Shown one piece after another: positions 18,090 through 27,572 of a stretch of DNA of 35,679 nucleotides. Below the pieces are notes generated by a model. The model did no database searches, had not been told where the DNA came from, and was given only the letters and a program-made list of their open reading frames with translations. This DNA comes from Candidatus Omnitrophota bacterium (GTDB taxonomy: Bacteria; Omnitrophota; Gorgyraeia; Duberdicusellales; 4484-171), in contig JAMWCT010000003.1 of assembly GCA_023819525.1 (NCBI GenBank), positions 1-35,679 on the forward strand, in the 5' to 3' direction. Made by a program: the position numbers and the translations under genes. Numbering within the stretch: the first letter of the stretch is position 1; each line of letters starts with the position of its first letter.

Positions 18090-18814
18090 TGCACTATAAA
18101 GAGTTTATGTAATAAAGAATCTTTTGAAAAAGGCTCAACATATACTACTAAAAACATCTCGTCATCTTGTCTTACAATTTTTTTTATTTTACCTATATAT
18201 ATTGGAAAATTTACTGATGCAAGTTTAATCCAAACTCTATCAGCCTCTTTAATTAAACTATCTTTTTCAATATATAGAATTTTTATTCCATCTAAGCCTC
18301 CTTTTAATAAACCATAAGAATTTTCTCCAATAAATACAGGTACGCTAAATTCAATATCATCTATAAGTAAAATTCTGCAGTAACCAGCCTTAACGGCATC
18401 AACTTTTCCAACCAGATAACCATTTTCATCTATAACATACATACCTTCAATAATTTTTTTATTACTTCCAACATTTAAAAAAATGCGTTTCCTCCATCCA
18501 GAAGGATCAAAACCAATAACTTCTGCACCTATAAAATTAATTTTATAAGTTTCTTTAAGTGACAATGCTTTTCGCAACTTCTCATTCTCAAATTGTAGGT
18601 ATTCTAATTGACGCAATTTAGTTGAAAGTAAAAGATTTTGATATTTAAGTTCTTCAATTCTTGTTGAAGTTTTTTGCGGCAAGACTAATAAGCGTTTTGA
18701 AAAGAAATTAAAAAAATATTCAAAAAAGTCTTTCAGAGGAAAAACTAAAATAAAAAATAAAACAACTATTAGAAATATTAAATATTTTGTTTTTATTTTC
18801 CAAGATATGTACAA
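18086..18814 (-). CDS. mreC: Rod shape-determining protein MreC
   Basis: N-terminal TM and coiled coil, then 'AEVIGFDPSGWRKRIFLNVGSNKKIIEGMYVIDENGYLVGKVDAV'. Confidence 0.93.
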   Translation of the reverse strand: MYISWKIKTKYLIFLIVVLFFILVFPLKDFFEYFFNFFSKRLLVLPQKTSTRIEELKYQNLLLSTKLRQLEYLQFENEKLRKALSLKETYKINFIGAEVIGFDPSGWRKRIFLNVGSNKKIIEGMYVIDENGYLVGKVDAVKAGYCRILLIDDIEFSVPVFIGENSYGLLKGGLDGIKILYIEKDSLIKEADRVWIKLASVNFPIYIGKIKKIVRQDDEMFLVVYVEPFSKDSLLHKLFIVQ

Positions 18815-18825
18815 TGATTATTTAA

Positions 18826-19887
18826 TTAAAAAGTAGTTGCAGCTAAAGAAATTTTCTTTAAAATTTTTGGTTCCTCCAACATTTTTCCAGTGCCTAACGC
18901 AACAGCAGTTAGTGGATCGTCTGCAACAAAACAAGCTAACCCTGTCTGTTCAGAAAGTAATTTATCTAAACCGCGTAATAGTGCTCCCCCGCCAGCCAAA
19001 ACTATTCCACGTTCTATTAAATCAGCGGCTAACTCTGGTGGTGTGCGTTCTAAAGTAACTTTTGTTGCTTCAATAATTTCTTTTAAAGGCACCTGTAAAG
19101 CTTCCCTTATTTCTTCAGATGTAACGCGAATAAATTTTGGAAGACCTGTTATAAGGTCTCTACCTCTAACCTCAATTGATAGCTCTTCTTCTAAAGGCCA
19201 AGCTGAGCCAATTTTTATTTTTATTTCTTCTGCAGTCCGTTCACCTATCATAAGATTGTAAGTCTTTTTCATATGTTCAATTATAGCCTCATCCATCTCG
19301 TCTCCTGCTACACGTATTGAACGTGAATAAACTGCTCCACCTAAAGAAATAACTGCAATCTCTGTTGTCCCCCCACCTATATCAATAATCATATTTCCTT
19401 GCGGCTCTGCTATAGGCAACCCAACCCCAATAGCAGCAGCAATTGATTGCTCAATTAAAATAACTTTTCTTGCACCTGCTCTAAATGCCGAGTCTCTTAC
19501 TGCTCTTTTTTCAACTTCAGTTATTCCAGATGGAACTGCAACAAGAATTCTGGGCATACTTGGTATCCTACGAGGGAGTGCTTTGCGAATAAAATAACGT
19601 AACATCTCTTCTGTAACATTAAAATCTGCAATAACGCCATCTTTCAGTGGTCTAGTTGCTACTATACTTCCAGGTGTCTTCCCCAACATCTTTTTAGCTT
19701 CTTCGCCTACTGCCAGAACCTCACTTGTATTTTTGGATATAGCCACTACAGAAGGTTCACATAAGACAATGCCCTCACCGCTTAAATAAACTAAAGTAGT
19801 AGCTGTGCCTAAATCGATTCCCAAATCAGCAGAAAATGCGCCTAAAATATTTTTTACGCCATTTGAAATTATATTAAAAATTTTCAT
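18826..19887 (-). CDS. mreB: Rod shape-determining protein MreB
   Basis: '[32 protein letters not shown]', '[20 protein letters not shown]', '[15 protein letters not shown]'. Confidence 0.97.
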   Translation of the reverse strand: MKIFNIISNGVKNILGAFSADLGIDLGTATTLVYLSGEGIVLCEPSVVAISKNTSEVLAVGEEAKKMLGKTPGSIVATRPLKDGVIADFNVTEEMLRYFIRKALPRRIPSMPRILVAVPSGITEVEKRAVRDSAFRAGARKVILIEQSIAAAIGVGLPIAEPQGNMIIDIGGGTTEIAVISLGGAVYSRSIRVAGDEMDEAIIEHMKKTYNLMIGERTAEEIKIKIGSAWPLEEELSIEVRGRDLITGLPKFIRVTSEEIREALQVPLKEIIEATKVTLERTPPELAADLIERGIVLAGGGALLRGLDKLLSEQTGLACFVADDPLTAVALGTGKMLEEPKILKKISLAATTF

Positions 19888-19901
19888 ACAAAATATATAT
19901 C

Positions 19902-19930
19902 AATATAACAAAGTATTATTTAATTGTCAA
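19902..19930 (-). promoter_or_regulatory. Strong sigma-70-type promoter for the mreB operon
   Basis: TTGACA (19930-19925), 17-bp spacer, TATATT (19907-19902), upstream of mreB ATG 19887. Confidence 0.7.
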
Positions 19931-19943
19931 TAACAATCGGCAT

Positions 19944-21602
19944 TTAAGTTTCCTTAAATACCGCTCCATTAGAAGCAGATGTCACAAATTTTAAATAACG
20001 ATATAAATAGCCTGATTTTACTTTGGGTGGTAAAATTTTCATTTGCTTTTTTCTTTCTTCAATCTCCTCTTTGGTTAAAATCACCTCTATTTTCCTAGAA
20101 GGGATATCAATTATAATCTCATCTCCATCTTTTAAATATGCAATTAAACCACCTTTACTTGCCTCAGGAGAGATATGACCAACGCAAGGACCGCGTGTTC
20201 CTCCAGAAAAACGTCCATCTGTTATAAGAGCTACAGAGGTATGCAAACCTAAACCAACTATCGCAGAAGTAGGAGCAAGCATTTCTCGCATACCCGGTCC
20301 ACCGCTTGGGCCTTCATATCTTATAACTATTACGCTTCCTTTTTTAATTTTTCCACCTAAAATTGCCTTCATTGCCTCTTCTTCAGAGTTAAAAACTTGT
20401 GCTCTTCCTTTAAATTTATGCATACTAGGCTCTACGGCAGATTGTTTTATAACACTTCCTTCTTCTGCTAAATTGCCATACAAAATTGCAATTCCACCTT
20501 CTTTAGAATATGGATTATCTAAAGGTCTTATTATCTCTTCATCATAGATAGTGGCATCTTTTGCAATATCTTTTATTTTTTTGCCAGAAACAGTTAAAGC
20601 ATTGTCTATTTTATCTTGGAGTCTTTTTAGAACCGCTGGTATGCCACCTGCGCGATGCAGATCCTCCATATAAAAATCTCCTGCGGGTTCTAATCTTACA
20701 ATATTTGGTGTATCTTTGCTTATTCTATCAAAATCTTTTAACTGTAAATCGATATTTGCACAATTGGCTATAGCCATAAGATGTAAGACTGTATTAGTAG
20801 AACCACCTAAAGCCATATCTACCCTAATTGCATTTTCAAATGAGTATTTAGTAAGAAAATCTGCTGGCTTTATATCTTCTTCTATTAATTCAACTATTCT
20901 TTGACCGCTTCTATAAGATAACCTTAATTTTTCATTTAACACAGCAGGTGTAGTTGCACAATAAGGTAAAGACAACCCCAATACTTCAGTCAAACAAGCC
21001 ATAGTATTTGCAGTATATAATCCTTGACAGGAACCGCAAGAAGGACACGCCCTTGTCTCTAACATCTGAGCTTCTTTTTGACCAATCGTGCCTGTCTTTA
21101 ATTTTCCTACTGCTTCAAAAGTATCTCTAACTAAAGAAAGTTGCCTCTTACCAAGATACCCTGCAAGCATTGGTCCTGCGGTAACAACGATTGTTGGTAT
21201 ATTCACTCTCAAAGCTCCCATAATCATTCCGGGAGTAATTTTGTCGCAATTAGTAAGTAATACTATACCATCTAAATTATTCGCGTTTACAAGTGTTTCA
21301 ATTATGTCAGCAATTAATTCCCTTGAAGGTAAAGAATAGTGCATACCAAAATGGCCCATTGCAATTCCATCACAAATCCCTGGGACACCAAATATAAATG
21401 GTGTGCCATTTGCATTTTCTATTCCTCTTTCAATATATCTTTCTAAAATGCGCATATTTGTGTGACCGGGTATAAGATCTGTAAAAGAGGAGGCTATGCC
21501 TATAAATGGACGTTTTAGGTGGCTTTTGTCTAAACCTGTTCCGTAAAGAAGAGCCCTGTTTGGAAGACGTTCTATACCTTTTTTTATTACATTTGACCTC
21601 AT
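19944..21602 (-). CDS. ilvD: Dihydroxy-acid dehydratase
   Basis: 552 aa; '[54 protein letters not shown]', '[21 protein letters not shown]', '[16 protein letters not shown]', '[14 protein letters not shown]'. Confidence 0.97.
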   Translation of the reverse strand: MRSNVIKKGIERLPNRALLYGTGLDKSHLKRPFIGIASSFTDLIPGHTNMRILERYIERGIENANGTPFIFGVPGICDGIAMGHFGMHYSLPSRELIADIIETLVNANNLDGIVLLTNCDKITPGMIMGALRVNIPTIVVTAGPMLAGYLGKRQLSLVRDTFEAVGKLKTGTIGQKEAQMLETRACPSCGSCQGLYTANTMACLTEVLGLSLPYCATTPAVLNEKLRLSYRSGQRIVELIEEDIKPADFLTKYSFENAIRVDMALGGSTNTVLHLMAIANCANIDLQLKDFDRISKDTPNIVRLEPAGDFYMEDLHRAGGIPAVLKRLQDKIDNALTVSGKKIKDIAKDATIYDEEIIRPLDNPYSKEGGIAILYGNLAEEGSVIKQSAVEPSMHKFKGRAQVFNSEEEAMKAILGGKIKKGSVIVIRYEGPSGGPGMREMLAPTSAIVGLGLHTSVALITDGRFSGGTRGPCVGHISPEASKGGLIAYLKDGDEIIIDIPSRKIEVILTKEEIEERKKQMKILPPKVKSGYLYRYLKFVTSASNGAVFKET

Positions 21603-21649
21603 AAAAACCCCCTTAAAAAATAATTTTATCTACGACAATATAACTTCAC

Positions 21650-21678
21650 ATTTTAACCAGCAATATACTTTATGTCAA
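21650..21678 (-). promoter_or_regulatory. Sigma-70-type promoter for ilvD
   Basis: TTGACA (21678-21673), 17-bp spacer, TAAAAT (21655-21650), ahead of AAGGGGG SD and ATG 21602. Confidence 0.65.
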
Positions 21679-21682
21679 TATT

Positions 21683-22039
21683 TTAGTTTGCGTATGGGAT
21701 AAAATTGAGGATATCGTATTCTTCTATCGGAATTTTTATAGTCTTTCCTGCGGGTAACTCTATTGTTATCTTTGAACCAAAACAATTTGCCAATCTCCAA
21801 GGTTTTAGATTAGTATAAATCTTTATTACCTTATATTTATCATCCAAAAATACAATATCAAGAGGAAAATACATAAAAAACATATGTATAGAAGGAGTAT
21901 TGTAAAAAATAAGTGCATCATCATCAGAAATATTTTTTTGAAACATATAGCCTTTTAGTCTCTTAAAAAAATTATTCGCTACTATTGCTTTTTTTGCTAC
22001 GACTAAGTTTTTTGTCTTATTAACAATCTTATAGTACAT
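21683..22039 (-). CDS. DUF192 family protein
   Basis: 118 aa; 'LKGYMFQKNISDDDALIFYNTPSIHMFFMYFPLDIVFLDDKYKVIKIYTNLKPW' is the DUF192 pattern. Confidence 0.9.
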   Translation of the reverse strand: MYYKIVNKTKNLVVAKKAIVANNFFKRLKGYMFQKNISDDDALIFYNTPSIHMFFMYFPLDIVFLDDKYKVIKIYTNLKPWRLANCFGSKITIELPAGKTIKIPIEEYDILNFIPYAN

Positions 22040-22433
22040 TAATAATACTCTCTGGAATTATCGTTGGTTGAAATTTTTTATTTACACAAACCAATATTGT
22101 TTTAGCTACAACCAAAATTTTATTTTCTTTTTTTATTTCCTGTAAAAATTCTAAAGAGGCGCATCTTAACCTTGATATTTGAGTATAAATTTCTATTTGG
22201 TCTAAATAATAAGCAGGGGCTTTATAATCAATTTCAACTTTTTTAACTAAAAATAACAAACCTTCTTCTTTATATAATTTGTCTAACATTAAATTTTTTT
22301 GCAAAAAATATTCTGTTCTCGCCTCTTCTAAATATTTTAAATAATTTGCATAATAAACAACACCTCCGCAATCTGTATCGTGATAATATATACGTTTGAT
22401 AATCTTATAAAAGGTGTTAGATTTATTTTTCAT
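22029..22433 (-). CDS. YbgC/4-hydroxybenzoyl-CoA thioesterase-like acyl-CoA thioesterase
   Basis: 'RIYYHDTDCGGVVYYANYLKYLEEARTEYF' hotdog-fold YbgC signature. Confidence 0.92.
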   Translation of the reverse strand: MKNKSNTFYKIIKRIYYHDTDCGGVVYYANYLKYLEEARTEYFLQKNLMLDKLYKEEGLLFLVKKVEIDYKAPAYYLDQIEIYTQISRLRCASLEFLQEIKKENKILVVAKTILVCVNKKFQPTIIPESIINVL

Positions 22434-22434
22434 A

Positions 22435-22959
22435 CTATTTTATAATTTTTATTGATTGCATAATTGCTTCTGCTAAATCTAAATTGAAATCAAAAGTCTC
22501 TTCTCTATCCTCGTAAATCAGTTCATAAGCAAAATTACCAAGTTTTATTGAATAGCGTTTATATTTAAATGTTTTATCGTTCTTTTGTCCTGAATAAATA
22601 TAATAGAAAGCTATTTTGCCACCGATAAGAGTCTTGCCTTTATCTAACATCATAAAATCTGGCAATTCAGCTAAAATAGTTTTTTGCCATAAATCTTCAA
22701 ACTCTTCAAAATTTTTCGTAATAGAATTTAAATCTGTAACCAAAATAAGAACATTTGGTCTAAAATTATCAAAACTGCTTTTTGGTGCAAACAATTGTAA
22801 ATGTCCTTCTATATTAGTAATTTTCCAATCATACGGATATTTTATTGTATATCCAAAATTAGCCGTCGTAACCTTATATTTTTTAAATTGTTGAGGATAA
22901 GCAAAATTGAACATAGAAAAAACAAAATAAAATAAAAAAACGAAAATTGTTTTTTTCAT
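22435..22959 (-). CDS. Secreted PsbP-like protein of unknown function
   Basis: Start revised from 23076 to ATG 22959, which follows AAAGGAGG; then signal peptide 'MKKTIFVFLFYFVFSMFNFAYPQ' and 'YTIKYPYDWKI' PsbP-like motif. Confidence 0.7.
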   Translation of the reverse strand: MKKTIFVFLFYFVFSMFNFAYPQQFKKYKVTTANFGYTIKYPYDWKITNIEGHLQLFAPKSSFDNFRPNVLILVTDLNSITKNFEEFEDLWQKTILAELPDFMMLDKGKTLIGGKIAFYYIYSGQKNDKTFKYKRYSIKLGNFAYELIYEDREETFDFNLDLAEAIMQSIKIIK

Positions 22960-23062
22960 AAATTGTCCTCCTTTTATCTTTATCTTTTTTGGCATTCTTA
23001 ATTTATATTTAACCATTGCTTTTTGTTTACGCAATAGTTTTGCAATATCTTTTTGCCTATAG

Positions 23063-23827
23063 TTAAAACCTTTCATAGATTTTTGCCAGATTAATATAAT
23101 CCTGCAAAGATAAATTCTCTGCCCGCAAATTTGTATCTAGATTTACTGACCTTAACAATTCTTTCTTTTCTTTTAAAAATGAAAGTGAATTGATAATTTT
23201 TTTTCTTCTATGTGTAAATGCTTTGCGAATAATATTAAAAAGTATCTTTTCATTCTCAAAATTATATTTTTGTATAACAAAATCTATCTTCAAAAACGTT
23301 GAGTCTACTATAGGCATTGGGGAAAATGCAAAATTTGGAATATCAAAAAGTCTTTCCGCAGATGCATAATATTGCAGGAAACAAGTTAGAAAACAATAAT
23401 CTTTAGTTGAAACTTTTGCTATAAGTTTTCTTGCAAATTCTTTCTGTAGTGTGAGGTATGCTGATTTTATAAACTGACGATTCTTAACCAAATATCTAAT
23501 AAGAAAATTACTTATTTGATATGGAACATTGCCAAAGACAACTACTTTCGTATCAAATTGGCTAAAATTAAAATCTAATATATCGCAATGCACTATCCGG
23601 ACGTTTTTATAATTTATAAATTTCTCTTTTAAAAAATTGATAAACCGCTTATCTATTTCAACACAATAGAGAAGTTTTGCCTTTTTAGCCAACTCACTAC
23701 TTATCTGCCCCAGCCCTGAACCAATTTCAACTACAACCTCATCATCGACAACCATATTATCTAATATCTTTTTTATATAAAAATTATCTTTTAAGAAAAT
23801 TTGTCCAAAAGAACGATAAAGTCTCAT
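23063..23827 (-). CDS. rsmA: 16S rRNA (adenine1518/1519-N6)-dimethyltransferase
   Basis: 'RSFGQIFLKDNFYIKKILD', 'VVEIGSGLGQISSELAK', 'VVFGNVPYQISNFLI', 'FAFSPMPIVDSTFL'. Confidence 0.95.
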   Translation of the reverse strand: MRLYRSFGQIFLKDNFYIKKILDNMVVDDEVVVEIGSGLGQISSELAKKAKLLYCVEIDKRFINFLKEKFINYKNVRIVHCDILDFNFSQFDTKVVVFGNVPYQISNFLIRYLVKNRQFIKSAYLTLQKEFARKLIAKVSTKDYCFLTCFLQYYASAERLFDIPNFAFSPMPIVDSTFLKIDFVIQKYNFENEKILFNIIRKAFTHRRKKIINSLSFLKEKKELLRSVNLDTNLRAENLSLQDYINLAKIYERF

Positions 23828-24747
23828 ATCTTTAAAATCAAAGCCAATCTTATTGCCTCTAACATTGAAGAATAAAAAGGATTTTTACCTGCCCGTATAA
23901 TATCGTAAGCTACCCCATGTGCCGGTGAGGTTCTAATAATTGGTAACCCTATTGTCAAATTAACCCCCTTTTTAAATGATAACATCTTAAAAGGCATCAT
24001 ACCTTGATCATGATATAAACATATTAAGCAGTCATATTTTGAAAAATTTTTTTTTAAAAATAGAGTATCCGCTGGATATGGACCATAGATTCTTCCTTTA
24101 AAACTATTAATAGCAGAAGATATTATTTTTTCTTCTTTTTCTAAAAAAGTATCTATACCTGCATGTGGATTAAAGGATGCAATAGCAATCTTTGGATTTT
24201 TTATATAAAATAAATTTTTTAGACTAAAATATACCAAAAAAAATGTTTTAATTAAACTATTCTTTTTTATCAGTTTCGATACATCGCGTAAAACATTATG
24301 TCGTGTAAATAAAACTATTCTTAGTTTATCTGATACCATCATCATCTCTACATTTTTAACTTTAAAATATTTAGCTAAATATTCTGTATGCCCCTCAAAG
24401 TCTTTATATACAAGCTTTATTGCTTCTTTTGAAACAGGTGCTGTTACTATACGTTTTATCTTATATTTTTTGCAAAAATTAAGTGCAATATCGATATAAT
24501 TTAATGAAGCTTGTCCGCTTATTATAGAAGGATAACCATACTTTATTTTCTCTATGTCCGCTGTATTCGCATCAATTAATTTAAAATATCTTTTTACTTT
24601 CCAAAATATAGAAATCTTTGAAAAAATTTTATAATCCCCAATTACAAAAAATTTAATGTTTGGATTATTTATTTTTTGTATTGCTTTTAATACAATATAA
24701 GGACCGCAACCGGCAGGATCTCCACTTGTAATTATAATTTTTTCCAT
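23824..24747 (-). CDS. pdxA: 4-hydroxythreonine-4-phosphate dehydrogenase
   Basis: 'IIITSGDPAGCGPYIVLKAI', 'TAPVSKEAI...FEGHTEYLAKYF', 'FNPHAGIDTFLEKEE', 'YHDQGMMPFKML', 'RTSPAHGVAYDI'. Confidence 0.96.
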   Translation of the reverse strand: MEKIIITSGDPAGCGPYIVLKAIQKINNPNIKFFVIGDYKIFSKISIFWKVKRYFKLIDANTADIEKIKYGYPSIISGQASLNYIDIALNFCKKYKIKRIVTAPVSKEAIKLVYKDFEGHTEYLAKYFKVKNVEMMMVSDKLRIVLFTRHNVLRDVSKLIKKNSLIKTFFLVYFSLKNLFYIKNPKIAIASFNPHAGIDTFLEKEEKIISSAINSFKGRIYGPYPADTLFLKKNFSKYDCLICLYHDQGMMPFKMLSFKKGVNLTIGLPIIRTSPAHGVAYDIIRAGKNPFYSSMLEAIRLALILKI

Positions 24748-24773
24748 TAAGTTAATATTTTAAATCTAAAAAA

Positions 24774-25649
24774 TCACTCATAAATTTTGATACTTGCTTT
24801 TTTCTTTAATTGAGAAACCCATTGGTGAAATCGCTCTTTAAATTTTAAATTATATAAATAGGTGCGCACATTTTCTTTTGCTTCGTCAAAAGAAAGTTGT
24901 TGCGACGGGATAATTTTTTCAAGATAAATCAAATAATATCTATTGTCAATTTTTTTAATCGTAAATTCATCAGTAGAAAGTTTTTGGACAATTTTCAATA
25001 TTTCTCTGCGCAAAGTATCTTCACTCCCTTCCAATTCTGTTAAAATATCCGTATATTTAATTTTTGCTTTTTCTAAACCTTCCATCTTAATATATTTTCC
25101 GATTGCAATTAAATCGTCTTTATCTTGTGCATTGGCGATTAATATTATATATTTTGCTGGTGAAACAAAAATATCACGGTTTTGATTATAAAAATCATTT
25201 ATTTCTTGAGGGGATATGCTTATATAGGTATGTACATATTGAGTTAGTATTGCTTTTACTAAAATTTGTTCTTCTATGCGTTTTCGCAGACCTGTAATAT
25301 TTAAACCTTTTTCAATTAAAAATTCCTCAAATTCTTCTTGTGAAGGAAAATTTAAAATAATCTGGTTAATTTTTTCATCTATTAAGCTAGAGGGGATTTG
25401 TAAATTTTGTTTTTTTGCAAATTCTAATATAAGTTTATCCTCAATTAATCTTTCTAATGCTTCTTTTCTAAAATTTTCGTCTGTTGTCGATAAGGCAGAA
25501 TTTTCTTCCAACCTATAAGTGAGCATTTTACAAAAATCATCTAAATCTTTAGAGGTTATTATCTCGTTATTTACTTTTGCAATAATTTTTATTTCTTCGG
25601 CATTTACAGAAAAAATTATAAGAAAAAATAGTATGAATATATTTTTCAT
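24774..25649 (-). CDS. SurA-like periplasmic chaperone
   Basis: Signal peptide; 'IIAKVNNEIITSKDLDDF' SurA N-terminal domain; 'ISPQEINDFYNQNRDIFVSPAKY'. The parvulin-type region is poorly conserved. Confidence 0.75.
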   Translation of the reverse strand: MKNIFILFFLIIFSVNAEEIKIIAKVNNEIITSKDLDDFCKMLTYRLEENSALSTTDENFRKEALERLIEDKLILEFAKKQNLQIPSSLIDEKINQIILNFPSQEEFEEFLIEKGLNITGLRKRIEEQILVKAILTQYVHTYISISPQEINDFYNQNRDIFVSPAKYIILIANAQDKDDLIAIGKYIKMEGLEKAKIKYTDILTELEGSEDTLRREILKIVQKLSTDEFTIKKIDNRYYLIYLEKIIPSQQLSFDEAKENVRTYLYNLKFKERFHQWVSQLKKKASIKIYE

Positions 25650-25659
25650 AAGTTTTTAA

Positions 25660-27549
25660 TTAATTATTTATTTTAAATGTTTCTTTTAAATATTCTATCT
25701 CTTTTTTTAAAAGACGGCAATATAAATCAAAACCAATCATCCAAACAAATCCATGTTGCTCTTTACCTAACAAATTACCAGCGCCTCGTAACTCTAAATC
25801 ACTCATTGCAACTTCAAATCCAGCTCCTAAATGTGAAAATTCCTCAATTAACCGTAGGCGTTCTAAAGCCTCATTTGATACTGAGGAAAAACTTGGAATA
25901 ACTAAATATGCATATGCTTGAATATTAAATCTACCAACACGGCCTCGTAATTGATGTAGATCGGCCAATCCAAATGTATGTGCATTGTTTATAATAATAG
26001 TATTTGCAGAAGGAATATCTATCCCTGACTCTACAATTGCTGTAGAAAATAAACAGTTTAAACGTTTTTCTATAAAACCTAACATTACAGTCTCAATTTC
26101 TTTGCTACTTAACCTACCGTAAACTACTGATGCTTTAACTACCGGCGGTAAATGCTGAGCAACTTTTTTAAAAATATTATGTATAGTATCAATTCTATTG
26201 TGAATAAAAAATACTTGTCCATTTCTATTAATTTCGCTGATAATTATTTCGGCTAGAATTTTTGGCGAAAATTCTATTATTTTTGTTTTTATAGCTAATC
26301 TATCTTGTGGTGGAGTTTTAAGAAGTGATATATTTTTTATCCCTATTAGGCTCATATATAAAGTGCGAGGTATTGGGGTTGCAGTTAATGTTAAAATATC
26401 TATTCCAACTTTTAATTTTTTTATCTTTTCTTTATGCTCCACACCAAAACGTTGCTCCTCATCTATAATCAACAATCCTAAATTCCTAAACTCAACATCG
26501 TCTGAAAGCAGTCTATGTGTACCAACTATAATATCTATCTTTCCTTCTTTCAATGCATGCAATATTTTTTTTTGTTCTGCAAAGGTTTTAAAGCGAGAAA
26601 GCATCTCTACTTTAATAGGAAAATCTCTCAAGCGCTTTAAAAAATTAGTATAATGCTGATAAGCTAAAATTGTTGTTGGGACCAAAAAGGCTACTTGTTT
26701 GTTGTCCATAACAGCTTTAAATGCTGCCCGCATTGCAATTTCAGTCTTTCCATAACCTACATCACCGCATATAAGTCTATCCATACATATATCTGATTCC
26801 ATATCTTGCTTTACTTCTTGTAAGACTTTTTTTTGGTCCTCTGTCTCTGTATATGGAAAAGTAGATTCAAAAATACTTTGCCAATCAGTATCGGCTGAAT
26901 ATTTAAATCCTCCTATAAGTTTACGTTGCGCTTCTATCTTTAAAAGTTCTAGCGCATAATTTCTTATTCCCCTCAAAGCTTTTTCTTTAGTTTTAGCCCA
27001 ATCTTTGCCGTTAAGTTTACTTAATTTCGGAGGGCGTAAAGAGAAACTAATATATTTTTGAATAAGATGTGCCTCTTCTCTCCCGACATATAACTTATCA
27101 CCACCAAAGTACTCTATCTGAAAATAATAATCCTCTTTACCCCTAACATTTATTTTTTTTATTCCCAAAAATTTCCCTATACCATATTTAGTATGAACAA
27201 CATAATCATTTTTCTTGATGCGTAAAATTGCATCTAAAGGAATGTCTTCATTTTTGTAACGTTTAGCCTTTAAGAGGTGTGGAATAATAATTACAAAATC
27301 ATAATCGATTATTTTCTTATTTAAACTTCTATCAAAACTATAAATTTTACTAATAATATCAAATTCCCATTCAATTCGCAAAGGAAAATTAAAGTTTATT
27401 GCCAAAATCTCTAAAGTATCTCCTCTGCGTGAAAAATCTCCTTCGCTAAATATTTGTTCTACCTTCTTATAACCTAATTCAATAAGTTTTTTTTCCAAAG
27501 CTTCTATGGGAAATTCTTTGTGGATATAAAGTTTGATAGTCTCAAACAC
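25660..27549 (-). CDS. mfd: Domain-reduced transcription-repair coupling factor
   Basis: 629 aa; RNAP-interacting region 'DYVVHTKYGIGKFLGIKKINVRGKEDYYFQIEYFGGDKLYV', helicase motifs 'LICGDVGYGKTEIAMRAAFKA', 'IIDEEQRFGVEHKE', 'LTATPIPRTLYMSL', 'HQLRGRVGR'. N-terminal UvrB-like module mostly absent and no D7. Confidence 0.88.
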   Translation of the reverse strand: MFETIKLYIHKEFPIEALEKKLIELGYKKVEQIFSEGDFSRRGDTLEILAINFNFPLRIEWEFDIISKIYSFDRSLNKKIIDYDFVIIIPHLLKAKRYKNEDIPLDAILRIKKNDYVVHTKYGIGKFLGIKKINVRGKEDYYFQIEYFGGDKLYVGREEAHLIQKYISFSLRPPKLSKLNGKDWAKTKEKALRGIRNYALELLKIEAQRKLIGGFKYSADTDWQSIFESTFPYTETEDQKKVLQEVKQDMESDICMDRLICGDVGYGKTEIAMRAAFKAVMDNKQVAFLVPTTILAYQHYTNFLKRLRDFPIKVEMLSRFKTFAEQKKILHALKEGKIDIIVGTHRLLSDDVEFRNLGLLIIDEEQRFGVEHKEKIKKLKVGIDILTLTATPIPRTLYMSLIGIKNISLLKTPPQDRLAIKTKIIEFSPKILAEIIISEINRNGQVFFIHNRIDTIHNIFKKVAQHLPPVVKASVVYGRLSSKEIETVMLGFIEKRLNCLFSTAIVESGIDIPSANTIIINNAHTFGLADLHQLRGRVGRFNIQAYAYLVIPSFSSVSNEALERLRLIEEFSHLGAGFEVAMSDLELRGAGNLLGKEQHGFVWMIGFDLYCRLLKKEIEYLKETFKINN

Positions 27550-27572
27550 TTTAGTAATTAATTATAAAAAAA

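Noticed and set aside
18890-19261. 123 aa plus-strand ORF antisense to mreB
   Set aside because: Mirrors a highly conserved mreB coding region; composition is consistent with a reverse-complement artefact.
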